This document shows positions 8,204 to 16,003 of a DNA stretch of 64,000 nt, one piece after another. The first letter of the stretch is position 1. Each line of letters begins with the position of its first letter. A program made the position numbers and the translations under genes. The notes beneath the pieces were generated by a model. It was not told the DNA's origin and did not search any database. It saw only the letters and a list, made by a program, of their open reading frames with translations. The stretch comes from Tessaracoccus antarcticus (GTDB lineage: Bacteria > Actinomycetota > Actinomycetes > Propionibacteriales > Propionibacteriaceae): positions 496,001-560,000 of the forward strand of contig NZ_REFW01000001.1 in the NCBI RefSeq assembly GCF_003688855.1, written 5' to 3'.

Positions 8204-10132
8204 TCAGTCGCGCCACGTCCGCCACAGGTCTGCGTACTGCCCGTCGAGCTCCAGGAGTTCGTCATGCGACCCAATCTCGACGATGTGACCGGCATCGACC
8301 ACCGCGATCCGGTCAGCGTCGTGCGCGGTGTGCAGTCGGTGTGCGATCGCGACCACGGATCGGCCCTCCATCAGTGCGGCCATGGACCCCTCCAGATGCC
8401 GAGCCGACGACGGATCAATGAGCGACGTCGCCTCGTCCAGCACGAGGGTGTGCGGATCGGCGATGATGAGTCGCGCCAACGCGATCTGCTGGGCCTGAGC
8501 AGGTGTGAGGCTCGCCTTGCCGTGGCCGAGTTCGGCTTCCAACCCGCCGGGCAGCCGCGACACCCAGCCCCAGGCGTCAATCGCGCGCAGTGCCCGCTCC
8601 ACCTCCTCGTCGGAGGCCGTGGTCTCGCGGGCGAGCACCACGTTGTCGCGGACGGTACCGACGAACACGTGGTGTTCCTGCGTGACGAGCGCCACCTCGG
8701 TACGGAGCCGGTCGAGCGGGAGGTTCATGACATCGACACCGCCGACGGTGACTTCACCGACCCGGGGACGGTTGATCCCGGCGATGAGCCGTCCGAGGGT
8801 CGACTTGCCGGAACCGGATGGCCCGACGATGGCCAGCCGCTCGCCGGGCTGGAGGTCGACGTCGATGCCGTGCAGCACATCCACGCCCTCGCGGTAGCCG
8901 AACCACAGGTCGCTGCCCGTGAGCTTGGCGCCGTCCGGCGTGGCCTCACCGGGGGTGCGGTCGTCGTCGAGTTGGGCGACCCCGATGAGACGCGCGGTGC
9001 CGACGATGCCCAGCTGCAGCTGGTCCAGCACCGCGATGACACGATCCAGCGGGCCCTGCAGCTGCGCGATGTAGAGCGCAGCCGTGGTGATCTGACCGAT
9101 GCTCGCCCAACCTTCGGCGTGACCCCAGATCCCGAGGAGGACCACCCCGACCAGCGGGAGCTGGAATGAGGAATCCACCATGGCGAACAGCATGTTGCGC
9201 AGCGTCATCGTGTATCGCTCCGCCTGGGCGGACACCTCCGTGTCCTCGTCGATCTGCGCTATTCGCAGCCCGCCGAGATCCAGGGCCTCGACGGTGCGGG
9301 ACCCCTCGACCGTCTCGGTGGTGGTGGAGTTGATGACCGAGTAGGAGCGGGACTCGGTGATGTAGCCCGCGGTCGCGCGGGCGAGGTAGTAGCGCCCACC
9401 CAGCCACATGACCAACGCCGTGCCCAGCATCGGGAGCGTCAACACCCAGGAGTTGACCAGCATGGCCACCAGCGTCGCGCCGATGAGCACCACCGACACC
9501 AGGAGATTCGGGAAGGCCCAGCGCGCGGCCGTCGCCATCTTCGACACGTCGGAGGTGATCCGGGTCAGCAGGTCACCAGAACCCGACGACTCGACGTGAC
9601 TCAGCGGAAGCCGCAGCACGATGCGCACGACCTCCTCCCGTGCCGCCGCGAGCAGGTCGTACCCGAGAACAGCCGACGCCCGTCGCGCAGCGAAGGTGAG
9701 CAGTGCCTGCGCCACGATCATGCCGGCGATGACCCCCACCGTCGTCGTGAGCGCGTTGCGGTCGAGCAGGCCACCCGTGACACGGTCGACGAGACCCCCC
9801 AACAGGAACGGGGCAACCAGCCCCGCGCCCGCCGCTGCCGCATTGAGGGCGATGGCCCAGACCAGCGTGCCCCGGCGTCCCTCGAGCAGACCACCCAGGA
9901 ATCCGAGCGCCTGGGAGGACGTCGCCACCGGGAATCCGCTCTGCGGGGCGCGAGCCTCCGCGGACGCGGCACGCGCCGTGTGGGTGCGGAAGCGGTGGCG
10001 CCCAAGGAATGCGGCCATTCGGCGACGCGGCCCACCGCCTCGGGGCACGTCGAGTTCGTCCGGCACCCGGGACGGTACGGGACCCTCGCGCCACGTGGTG
10101 GCGGACGTGGGCGACAACAGGTGTTCACTCAT
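8204..10132 (-). CDS. ABC exporter subunit with catalytic Walker motifs but degenerate signature
   Basis: A 642-residue half-transporter: six-helix exporter domain (about 90-380), then an ATPase domain. Walker A (GPSGSGKST, about 436), Q-loop (LVTQEHH), Walker B plus catalytic Glu (LVLDEATS, about 561) and the H-loop histidine (VAIAHRLH) are all intact. The LSGGQ signature is replaced by LTPAQ (about 541). Its upstream partner has the opposite set of defects, so the pair should form one working and one dead ATP site. The start at 10132 overlaps the upstream stop by eight bases (ATGAGTGA), implying translational coupling. The substrate is unknown; such heterodimers often export drugs or peptides. 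Confidence 0.92.
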   Translation of the reverse strand: MSEHLLSPTSATTWREGPVPSRVPDELDVPRGGGPRRRMAAFLGRHRFRTHTARAASAEARAPQSGFPVATSSQALGFLGGLLEGRRGTLVWAIALNAAAAGAGLVAPFLLGGLVDRVTGGLLDRNALTTTVGVIAGMIVAQALLTFAARRASAVLGYDLLAAAREEVVRIVLRLPLSHVESSGSGDLLTRITSDVSKMATAARWAFPNLLVSVVLIGATLVAMLVNSWVLTLPMLGTALVMWLGGRYYLARATAGYITESRSYSVINSTTTETVEGSRTVEALDLGGLRIAQIDEDTEVSAQAERYTMTLRNMLFAMVDSSFQLPLVGVVLLGIWGHAEGWASIGQITTAALYIAQLQGPLDRVIAVLDQLQLGIVGTARLIGVAQLDDDRTPGEATPDGAKLTGSDLWFGYREGVDVLHGIDVDLQPGERLAIVGPSGSGKSTLGRLIAGINRPRVGEVTVGGVDVMNLPLDRLRTEVALVTQEHHVFVGTVRDNVVLARETTASDEEVERALRAIDAWGWVSRLPGGLEAELGHGKASLTPAQAQQIALARLIIADPHTLVLDEATSLIDPSSARHLEGSMAALMEGRSVVAIAHRLHTAHDADRIAVVDAGHIVEIGSHDELLELDGQYADLWRTWRD

Positions 10133-11981
10133 GGGTGTCCTCCATCCCCCGCGCGATGACGCGATGGTATTCGGGGTGATCGCGCAGCTCGTCGTGGCTG
10201 CCGCGGGCAACCTCGACCCCGTCGACGAGCACCGCGATGTCGTCGCAGCGCCGCAACAGGAGTGGGGACACGGTGACGACGACGGTGGTGCGGCCACGAC
10301 GGTGATCCGCCAGCCGTGCGGCGATCCTCGCCTCCGTGTGCGCGTCGACGGCTGAGGTCGGTTCCACGAGGATGAGGACGTCGGGGTCCCGCAGCAGGAC
10401 GCGTGCCAGCACGACCCTCTGCCGCTGCCCACCCGATAGGCCCCGGCCCTTCTCATCGATCCGCCCCTGCCAGCCATCGGGCAGTGAGTCATAGATGTCC
10501 TCGGCGGACGCGACGATCAGCGCTCGCTCCGCGTCGTCACGGCTGTGGGTGCCCCACGGGTCGACGGCGCTCTGCAGCGTGCCCGAGAAGAGGATGGCAC
10601 CGGTGTGCGACACAACGACCCTGCGCCGCAGGTCCGCGACGTCGACTGCCGAATAGTCCACGCCGTCGGCCGTGACACCCCACGGGCGGTTCGCCAGTTC
10701 GGCATCCTCCCGTGCGCGGCGCGCTCTGGCCGCGAGGCGCACCCGCCGAGCTTTCCTGCGGGCCCGCCCCGAAAGGTCCTCGTCGTCCATCGGATCCGGC
10801 GTCTGCAGAGGCAGGTAGCGCCCGAGCCGGTCGGCGAGGGCTGCGGAGGCGTCGGGATCCGCGGACACGACCCCGAGCATTCGTCCTGGCTGCACCGTGA
10901 CGCCGGACAACTCGTCCCGCAGCGCCGGGTTGGGGCTGAGTGCCAGACCCGTCGGCGCCCACGGGACGTCGGTGCCCAGGAAAGCCAGGGTCTTCTGCGC
11001 TGCGACCAGGCCCTGCACCCACCTCTGCGCGAAATCGAAGAATGCCTGCATGGGCGAGGTGAGGAACACCGCGTACCCGAAGAAGCTGATGAGCTCGCCG
11101 ACACTCAGCGAGCCCTCGAGGAGGCGGAGGGAGCCCAGGAACACCAGGGCCACGAGCAGCAGCCCGGACAACAGAATGCTGGTGGCCTCGACGACCGCCT
11201 GCCAGGTGCCGAGCCGCACTCCGAGGCCGCGGACCTTCTGCGACTGCCGTTCGTAGTTGAGCGCAAACGTGTGTTCACCCCCGACGCCGCGGAGGATCCG
11301 CAGCCCGGTGACGATGTCGCTTGCCTGCGACGTGAGCGTGGAGCTCTCGGATCGCTCGGCGGACTGGGCCCGTGACAGAGGACGCAGCACCGGCGTCGAG
11401 GCCAGGAGGAGGAGCGGGGTGGCGATCAGGACGACCGCGCCCAGCACTGGCGATGTGGTCAACATGAGCGTCGATGCGAGCCCGAAGCTGATGGCCGCGG
11501 CGATGACGTGCCCGAAGGACTCGATGGTGGCACCGAACTGGTCACTGTCGGAGGACGAGACGCTCAGCACCTCACCGGTGGGCACGCGACGGTTGAGGAC
11601 ATGGCCCAGGTGGACCGCCTGGCGGGACACCCGTCGCTGGATTCCGTAGATACCGAGCAACCACATGCGGACAGCGAACGTGTGGAAGAGAATCCCTCCG
11701 CCGACCCCGCCGGCGATGACGAGGAGCAGGAGCCCGACCCAGCCAAGGGCAGCCGTGGTGTCGGCGCCTGCGACGCCAGCGTCGATTGCCCGCCCGAGGA
11801 GCCACGGGGTCAATGCGGCAGGGACCAACCACGAGGAGGCAGACAGTGTCATCACTGGCACGACCCAGCCGTAGGAGCCAATCAGCCAGAAGAGGAAGCG
11901 ACTGGGTGAGCGGACGTCGGGTTGCGAGTCGGGTGGGATCGCGGGCGGGAAGTCGTAGCGCCCACGGCGTTGTGCATGCAT
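10125..11981 (-). CDS. ABC exporter subunit lacking Walker A, with intact signature
   Basis: A 618-residue exporter half with a six-helix membrane domain (about 35-320) and a degenerate ATPase domain. Walker A is absent: the region reads GRMLGVVSADPDAS near residue 364. The Walker B Asp is replaced by Val (LILVEPTS), and the Q-loop Gln (VVVSHTGAI) and the H-loop His (TVVVTVSP) are lost. The signature LSGGQRQR (about 512) is perfect. An arginine-rich insert (about 395-425) interrupts the ATPase domain. I start at ATG 11981, behind CAGGA; a TTG at 12020 is possible. It is the first gene of the pair, behind a leader region at 12000-12195. Confidence 0.9.
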   Translation of the reverse strand: MHAQRRGRYDFPPAIPPDSQPDVRSPSRFLFWLIGSYGWVVPVMTLSASSWLVPAALTPWLLGRAIDAGVAGADTTAALGWVGLLLLVIAGGVGGGILFHTFAVRMWLLGIYGIQRRVSRQAVHLGHVLNRRVPTGEVLSVSSSDSDQFGATIESFGHVIAAAISFGLASTLMLTTSPVLGAVVLIATPLLLLASTPVLRPLSRAQSAERSESSTLTSQASDIVTGLRILRGVGGEHTFALNYERQSQKVRGLGVRLGTWQAVVEATSILLSGLLLVALVFLGSLRLLEGSLSVGELISFFGYAVFLTSPMQAFFDFAQRWVQGLVAAQKTLAFLGTDVPWAPTGLALSPNPALRDELSGVTVQPGRMLGVVSADPDASAALADRLGRYLPLQTPDPMDDEDLSGRARRKARRVRLAARARRAREDAELANRPWGVTADGVDYSAVDVADLRRRVVVSHTGAILFSGTLQSAVDPWGTHSRDDAERALIVASAEDIYDSLPDGWQGRIDEKGRGLSGGQRQRVVLARVLLRDPDVLILVEPTSAVDAHTEARIAARLADHRRGRTTVVVTVSPLLLRRCDDIAVLVDGVEVARGSHDELRDHPEYHRVIARGMEDTHE

Positions 11982-11998
11982 GGATGAGGTCCTGACGG

Positions 11999-12050
11999 AC
12001 GGCGTCTGGTGACGCGGCAAAGGGGTGAGAGGGGGGACGCCGTGGGCGTC
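11999..12050 (-). promoter_or_regulatory. Possible attenuator with alternative hairpins
   Basis: On the minus strand GACGCC-CAC-GGCGTC (12050-12036) makes a six-pair hairpin followed by a C-rich run. The second arm can instead pair over eight bases (ACGGCGTC with GACGCCGT, 12043-12036 with 12006-11999), close to the exporter ribosome site. Two exclusive pairings downstream of a leader peptide suggest transcriptional or translational attenuation. There is no U-tract, so a classic intrinsic terminator is not shown. Confidence 0.4.
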
Positions 12051-13818
12051 ACTGCGGGCGGAACCCGGGCGCGGTGGCGATCAGCGGTCGAGCGCGCGCG
12101 GCCGACCGGGAGCGGCAGAGTTGATCAACATCTGCATGCACCTCCTCGAATCGACGACAGACGAAACTGTAAGGAGGCAACCCCGGATCTGTCAACCGCC
12201 CCGCAGTTGCGTCACCAGCCGAGCGGATAACCGTCCGCGCGAGGTTCGGATCCGGCGACGAGGACGCTGCCAGGGTTGTCGGGGTGAAGTCGCCAGATCG
12301 CCTGGCCGCGGCCGAAGATCGCCGCGTGTTGCCCCACCACCGCGTCGTGGCCGTGCGTCCGCAGTTGCGCGATGGCTTCGTCCCCGCGGACGCCTCCACC
12401 TGGACCCGGCCCGTCGCGGGATCCCAGAACCAGCGCGGGCGTCCCAGCGCGGTCTGGGGGTCGTCGCCGCCATCCACGGTGTGGAGGACCACTTGCACGT
12501 GCCCCTGGGCCTGCATGTGCCCGCCCATGACCCCAAAAGGTCCAACCGGCGCCCCGCCGCGCGTGAGGAACCCGGGGATGACCGTGTGGAACGGGCGCTT
12601 TCCGGGCGCGAGTTCGTTCGGGTGCCCCGGTTCCAAGGAGAACCCGGCTCCCCTGTTCTGCAATGAAATGCCTGTGCCGGGCACGACGACCTGCGCCCCG
12701 AAGCCGTGAAAGTTGCTCTGGATGAAGCTCACCATCATCCCGTCGCCGTCCGCGGCACAGAGGTACACGGTGTCCGAGGCGCGCGGGTCCACCGCCACGG
12801 GAGCCAGTGCCCGGGCCCCGATGGAGGCGCGACGCCGGGCCGCGTGGCCAGCGGACAGCAGGGCCTCGACCGGCACGTCGACGACGGCCGGGTCACCCAG
12901 CAGCGCATGGGTGTCGGCCAGGGCCATCTTGACCGACTCAATCTGCCGGTGCCAGTCGGCGGCTTCGTCGGGGGTGAAGCCATCCAGCACGTTGAGCGCG
13001 ATGAGCGCAGCGATACCCTGACCGTTCGGCGGCACCTCCCACACCTCGTGGTCCCGGTAGCGTGCGCTGATCGGCTGCACCCATTCGCTCGTGTGACCCG
13101 CCAAATCGCCTGCCGTCAAGGATCCGTCGGTGGCGCGTGCAAAGGCCACCATCCTCGCGCCGAGTCCGCCCGTGTAGAAGTCCTCACCGCTGCTGGCCGC
13201 GATGGCCGTGAGGGTCGCCGCCATTTCAGGGCTGCGCCACACCTCACCCACCTCTGGCGCCCGTCCGCCCGGCGCAAACAGCGGGGCAAACCCTGCAGCG
13301 CTGGGTTCGGACGCGCGCGCGGCCGCTGCCGCCACACCCCTGTGCCAGCCCCACGCGACCACGCCGGACAACGCGAATCCTTCGGTGGCCAACGCGATGG
13401 CCGGCTCCATCACATCGGAGAAGGACAGACGCCCGAACCGGCGGTGCAGGTCCGCCCACGCACGCACCGCGCCCGGGACAGTCACGGCCTCCCAGCCCCA
13501 CACAGGCATGGTGGTCAGCCCCCGGTCGCGCAGCCGTGAGGCGGAGGCGGATGCCGGAGCTCGCCCGGAACCATTGAGGCCGTGCAGATGGTCTCCATCC
13601 CAGACGAGGGCGAAGGCATCCGAGCCGAGGCCGTTGCTGCACGGTTCAACGACGGGCAGGCAGGCGGCCATCGCGACGGCGGCATCCACCGCGTTGCCGC
13701 CGGCCCGCAGAATCCCGAGACCGGCTTCAGCGGCAAGGGGCTGCGAGGTGGCGACGGCTCCCCGTCGAGCGAAGAGGGGCTGTCGGTATCCGGGGTCGGC
13801 AAGGGGTGCCAGACGCAT
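12049..13818 (-). CDS. Gamma-glutamyltransferase family protein, frameshifted near the C-terminus
   Basis: Starts at ATG 13818 behind AGGAGG nine bases upstream. The sequence is typical of Ntn-hydrolase gamma-glutamyltransferases: GAVATSQPLAAEAGLGILRAGGNAVDAAVA at the N-terminus and DTVYLCAADGDGMMVSFIQSN around the nucleophile threonine (about residue 350). As sequenced, the frame is lost at a run of four C (12382-12385) and reads on to 12049 for 589 residues. Restoring one base gives DEAIAQLRTHGHDAVVGQH, then AIFGRGQAIWRLHPDNPG and GYPLGW, with a natural stop at 12212 (535 residues). The catalytic part is intact; the last about 57 residues are scrambled. It is either a recent mutation or a base-calling error. 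The enzyme transfers or hydrolyses gamma-glutamyl groups, e.g. of glutathione. Confidence 0.88.
   Translation of the reverse strand: MRLAPLADPGYRQPLFARRGAVATSQPLAAEAGLGILRAGGNAVDAAVAMAACLPVVEPCSNGLGSDAFALVWDGDHLHGLNGSGRAPASASASRLRDRGLTTMPVWGWEAVTVPGAVRAWADLHRRFGRLSFSDVMEPAIALATEGFALSGVVAWGWHRGVAAAAARASEPSAAGFAPLFAPGGRAPEVGEVWRSPEMAATLTAIAASSGEDFYTGGLGARMVAFARATDGSLTAGDLAGHTSEWVQPISARYRDHEVWEVPPNGQGIAALIALNVLDGFTPDEAADWHRQIESVKMALADTHALLGDPAVVDVPVEALLSAGHAARRRASIGARALAPVAVDPRASDTVYLCAADGDGMMVSFIQSNFHGFGAQVVVPGTGISLQNRGAGFSLEPGHPNELAPGKRPFHTVIPGFLTRGGAPVGPFGVMGGHMQAQGHVQVVLHTVDGGDDPQTALGRPRWFWDPATGRVQVEASAGTKPSRNCGRTATTRWWGNTRRSSAAARRSGDFTPTTLAASSSPDPNLARTVIRSAGDATAGRLTDPGLPPYSFVCRRFEEVHADVDQLCRSRSAARARPLIATAPGFRPQ
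12081..12131 (-). CDS. Probable 16-residue leader peptide upstream of the ABC exporter
   Basis: A short ORF reading MLINSAAPGRPRALDR and stop, starting at ATG 12131 with a perfect AGGAGG (complement of 12141-12146) nine bases upstream. An in-frame ATG two codons earlier (12137) is a weaker start. It lies between a good promoter (12166-12195) and the exporter start (11981). A mutually exclusive hairpin pair follows it. This is the usual layout of ribosome-mediated attenuation in antibiotic-responsive ABC genes. The layout is seen; the regulatory role is inferred. Confidence 0.5.
   Translation of the reverse strand: MLINSAAPGRPRALDR
12166..12195 (-). promoter_or_regulatory. Sigma-70-type promoter for the ABC exporter leader
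   Basis: On the minus strand TTGACA (12195-12190) is followed after 18 bases by TACAGT (12171-12166). It points at the leader ORF and the exporter genes. It lies just past the ancestral stop of the gamma-glutamyltransferase gene. Confidence 0.6.
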
Positions 13819-13982
13819 GGTCAGCGGCCTCCTGCAGTCGTGCTGATTCTGTGGTGCTCCACACCCGAGCCTAATGGGAGTGCAGGGCTCCGCGGGTGGG
13901 TGCTTGGGATGAGCTCTGGCGCGGGTGGCACCATGGTCACGAACAGTTCGCTTCACGGCGGCAGACATTGGATGGGGCACAC

Positions 13983-15263
13983 ATGACCTCTCGCGAACTT
14001 GACCTCGTGCTCTACGGCGCCACAGGTTTTGTCGGAGCACTGACGGCCGGTCACCTCGCCACGCATGCCGGGGCGGAGGTGAGGATCGCGCTGGCCGGTC
14101 GCTCCCGCACCAAACTGGAAGCACTGCGTGAAAAACTTGGGACCTCGGCAGCCGGCTGGGAACTGGTGACGGTGGATGCCGCGGACGCCACGGGACTGCG
14201 TCGGCTCGCGGCGCGCACCACCGCGATCGCCTCGACGGTCGGTCCCTACGCCCTGTACGGCAAGGAACTGGTCCGGGCCTGCGCAAAGGAGGGGACACAC
14301 TACGCCGACCTCACCGGTGAGGTGCTCTTCGTGCGGTGGTCGATCGACGAGGTCAACGCCCGCGCCGCAGAGACCGGTGCGCGCATCGTGCACGCGTGTG
14401 GGTTCGACTCCGTTCCGTCCGACCTGGGCGTGCTTGTCACGGCAGAGAGGGTCGCGAAGGACGGTGCAGGGACCCTGCGCCAGACCACCCTGGCCGTCCA
14501 CTCACTGCGCGGCGGGCTCTCGGGGGGCACCATCGACTCGGGCCGCCAGCAGATCATCGCCGCGCGCAGCGACGCGGTGGCTCGGCGCACCATCAGTGAT
14601 CCCCACAGCCTGAGCCCGCGACGTTCAGAGGAGCCGACGTCGGGGCCCGCCTCAGGCGGCGGGGCCCTCGCGAGGCTGAAGCGGTGGATACCCGTCGCCC
14701 GAGACGCCGAGACGAACCACTGGATGGGGCCCTTCATGATGGCCTCCTTCAACACGCGCATCGTGCGGCTGTCGAACACCCTCACCGAGTGGTCCTACGG
14801 CCGCGAGTTCCGCTATCACGAGGTCACCGATTTCGGCTCCACCCCGGTGTCCCCGCTGAAGGCGGGCGGCATGGCGATCGGATTGGCTGCCGTCCTGGCA
14901 GGACTGGCCTTCCGTCCGACACGGGCGGTGCTCGACCGGATGCTGCCCACGCCAGGTGATGGCCCCAACGCCGAGCAGCGGGCCAGGGGTCGATTCCGTC
15001 TGCAGATCCGCACAACAACCACGAGCGGCGCCCGGTATCTCACGAAGGTGGGCGCCGACTACGACCCGGGCTACGACGGCACGGCCATCATGCTGGGCGA
15101 GTCCGCCCTCAGTCTGGCCCTCGACGGCGACCGCCTGCCCCGACGCTCGGGCGTGCTCACGCCCGCCACCGCCATGGGGGACATCCTCGTCGAGAGGTTG
15201 CGAGCCCACAGTTTCGTCTTTGACACGTCGCTGCAGCCCGGTGGCCATGAGGAACCCGGGTGA
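13983..15263 (+). CDS. Saccharopine dehydrogenase-like / trans-acting enoyl reductase family protein
   Basis: A 426-residue protein opening with the Rossmann motif ELDLVLYGATGFVG (GxTGxxG), followed by LAGRSRTKLEAL. The conserved block VGPYALYGKELVRACAKEGT and HYADLTGE is typical of the saccharopine-dehydrogenase-like group that includes mycobacterial trans-acting enoyl reductases. FDSVPSDLG is another family hallmark. A hydrophobic stretch near residues 295-320 may associate with the membrane. It probably reduces a lipid or polyketide-type substrate with NAD(P)H; the substrate is unknown. ATG start at 13983. Its stop overlaps the next gene by GTGA, indicating a two-gene operon with the M50 peptidase. 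Confidence 0.85.
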   Translation: MTSRELDLVLYGATGFVGALTAGHLATHAGAEVRIALAGRSRTKLEALREKLGTSAAGWELVTVDAADATGLRRLAARTTAIASTVGPYALYGKELVRACAKEGTHYADLTGEVLFVRWSIDEVNARAAETGARIVHACGFDSVPSDLGVLVTAERVAKDGAGTLRQTTLAVHSLRGGLSGGTIDSGRQQIIAARSDAVARRTISDPHSLSPRRSEEPTSGPASGGGALARLKRWIPVARDAETNHWMGPFMMASFNTRIVRLSNTLTEWSYGREFRYHEVTDFGSTPVSPLKAGGMAIGLAAVLAGLAFRPTRAVLDRMLPTPGDGPNAEQRARGRFRLQIRTTTTSGARYLTKVGADYDPGYDGTAIMLGESALSLALDGDRLPRRSGVLTPATAMGDILVERLRAHSFVFDTSLQPGGHEEPG

Positions 15264-15988
15264 GGCAACGCATGTCCATTCTTCAGGATCTGTGGCTGCG
15301 CGCCTGGGCGACGACCGCTGTCCCGGACGCATCCGCCCTCCTCGTGATCGCACTGGTCGCCCTCGCCTGCGTCATCCTCGCCTGGCCTGCGGTCCGCATG
15401 GCGGTCACCGTCTGCCACGAAGCCGGGCACGCCGTCGCGGCCACCCTTTCCGGCCGCTCCCTGAAGGGAATCCGGTTGCACTCGGACACGTCCGGGGTCA
15501 CCCTGACCAGGGGGAAGCCCACCGGGGCCGGCATGGTGTTCACGCTGCTCGCCGGTTATCCCGCGGCCTCACTCGTCGGCATGGTGGCTGCCGCCGTCGC
15601 CGGCACGGGACACGCCGTGGCCATGCTGTGGCTGCTCGTGGGGCTGCTGGCTCTGATGCTGCTGAAGATCCGCAACGCGTACGGGGCGCTGGTTGTTGTC
15701 GCCATCGGCGCGATCCTGGCCCTCGCGACCTGGTACGCACCTGCCCACGTCCTCGTGTGGCTCGCCTACGGGTTGGCCTGGCTCCTCCTTATCGCGGGTC
15801 CACGACCCGTCCTTGAGTTGGCGCTCAGCCGAGGCCGTGCCACGGCTGGATCGGATGCCGCGCAGCTCGCCGGGCTGACCCGCCTCCCGCGGATGCTCTG
15901 GATCGCCCTGTGGCTGAGCGGCACGGTGGGAGCGCTCGTGCTGGGCACCGTCCTGATGCTGCCGGGCATCATGCCCGGAGTCGGCTGA
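15260..15988 (+). CDS. M50-family membrane metallopeptidase
   Basis: A 242-residue integral membrane protein with six to seven hydrophobic segments. The zinc-binding motif HEAGH lies at about residue 54 in VTVCHEAGHAVAA, at the start of the second membrane region. This fits small M50 (site-2-protease-like) family proteins without a PDZ domain. A typical second-ligand motif (NxxPxxxxDG) is not obvious, so catalytic competence is unsure. GTG at 15260 overlaps the preceding TGA by four bases; ATG at 15272 is an alternative start. A role in regulated intramembrane proteolysis is family-based inference. Confidence 0.75.
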   Translation: MRQRMSILQDLWLRAWATTAVPDASALLVIALVALACVILAWPAVRMAVTVCHEAGHAVAATLSGRSLKGIRLHSDTSGVTLTRGKPTGAGMVFTLLAGYPAASLVGMVAAAVAGTGHAVAMLWLLVGLLALMLLKIRNAYGALVVVAIGAILALATWYAPAHVLVWLAYGLAWLLLIAGPRPVLELALSRGRATAGSDAAQLAGLTRLPRMLWIALWLSGTVGALVLGTVLMLPGIMPGVG

Positions 15989-16003
15989 GCAGCGCTTGCC
16001 TCG

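Noticed and set aside
12049-12211. Native C-terminal tail of the gamma-glutamyltransferase
   Set aside because: The tail is out of frame relative to the family, runs through a promoter and leader ORF, and the other frame gives a plausible family C-terminus.
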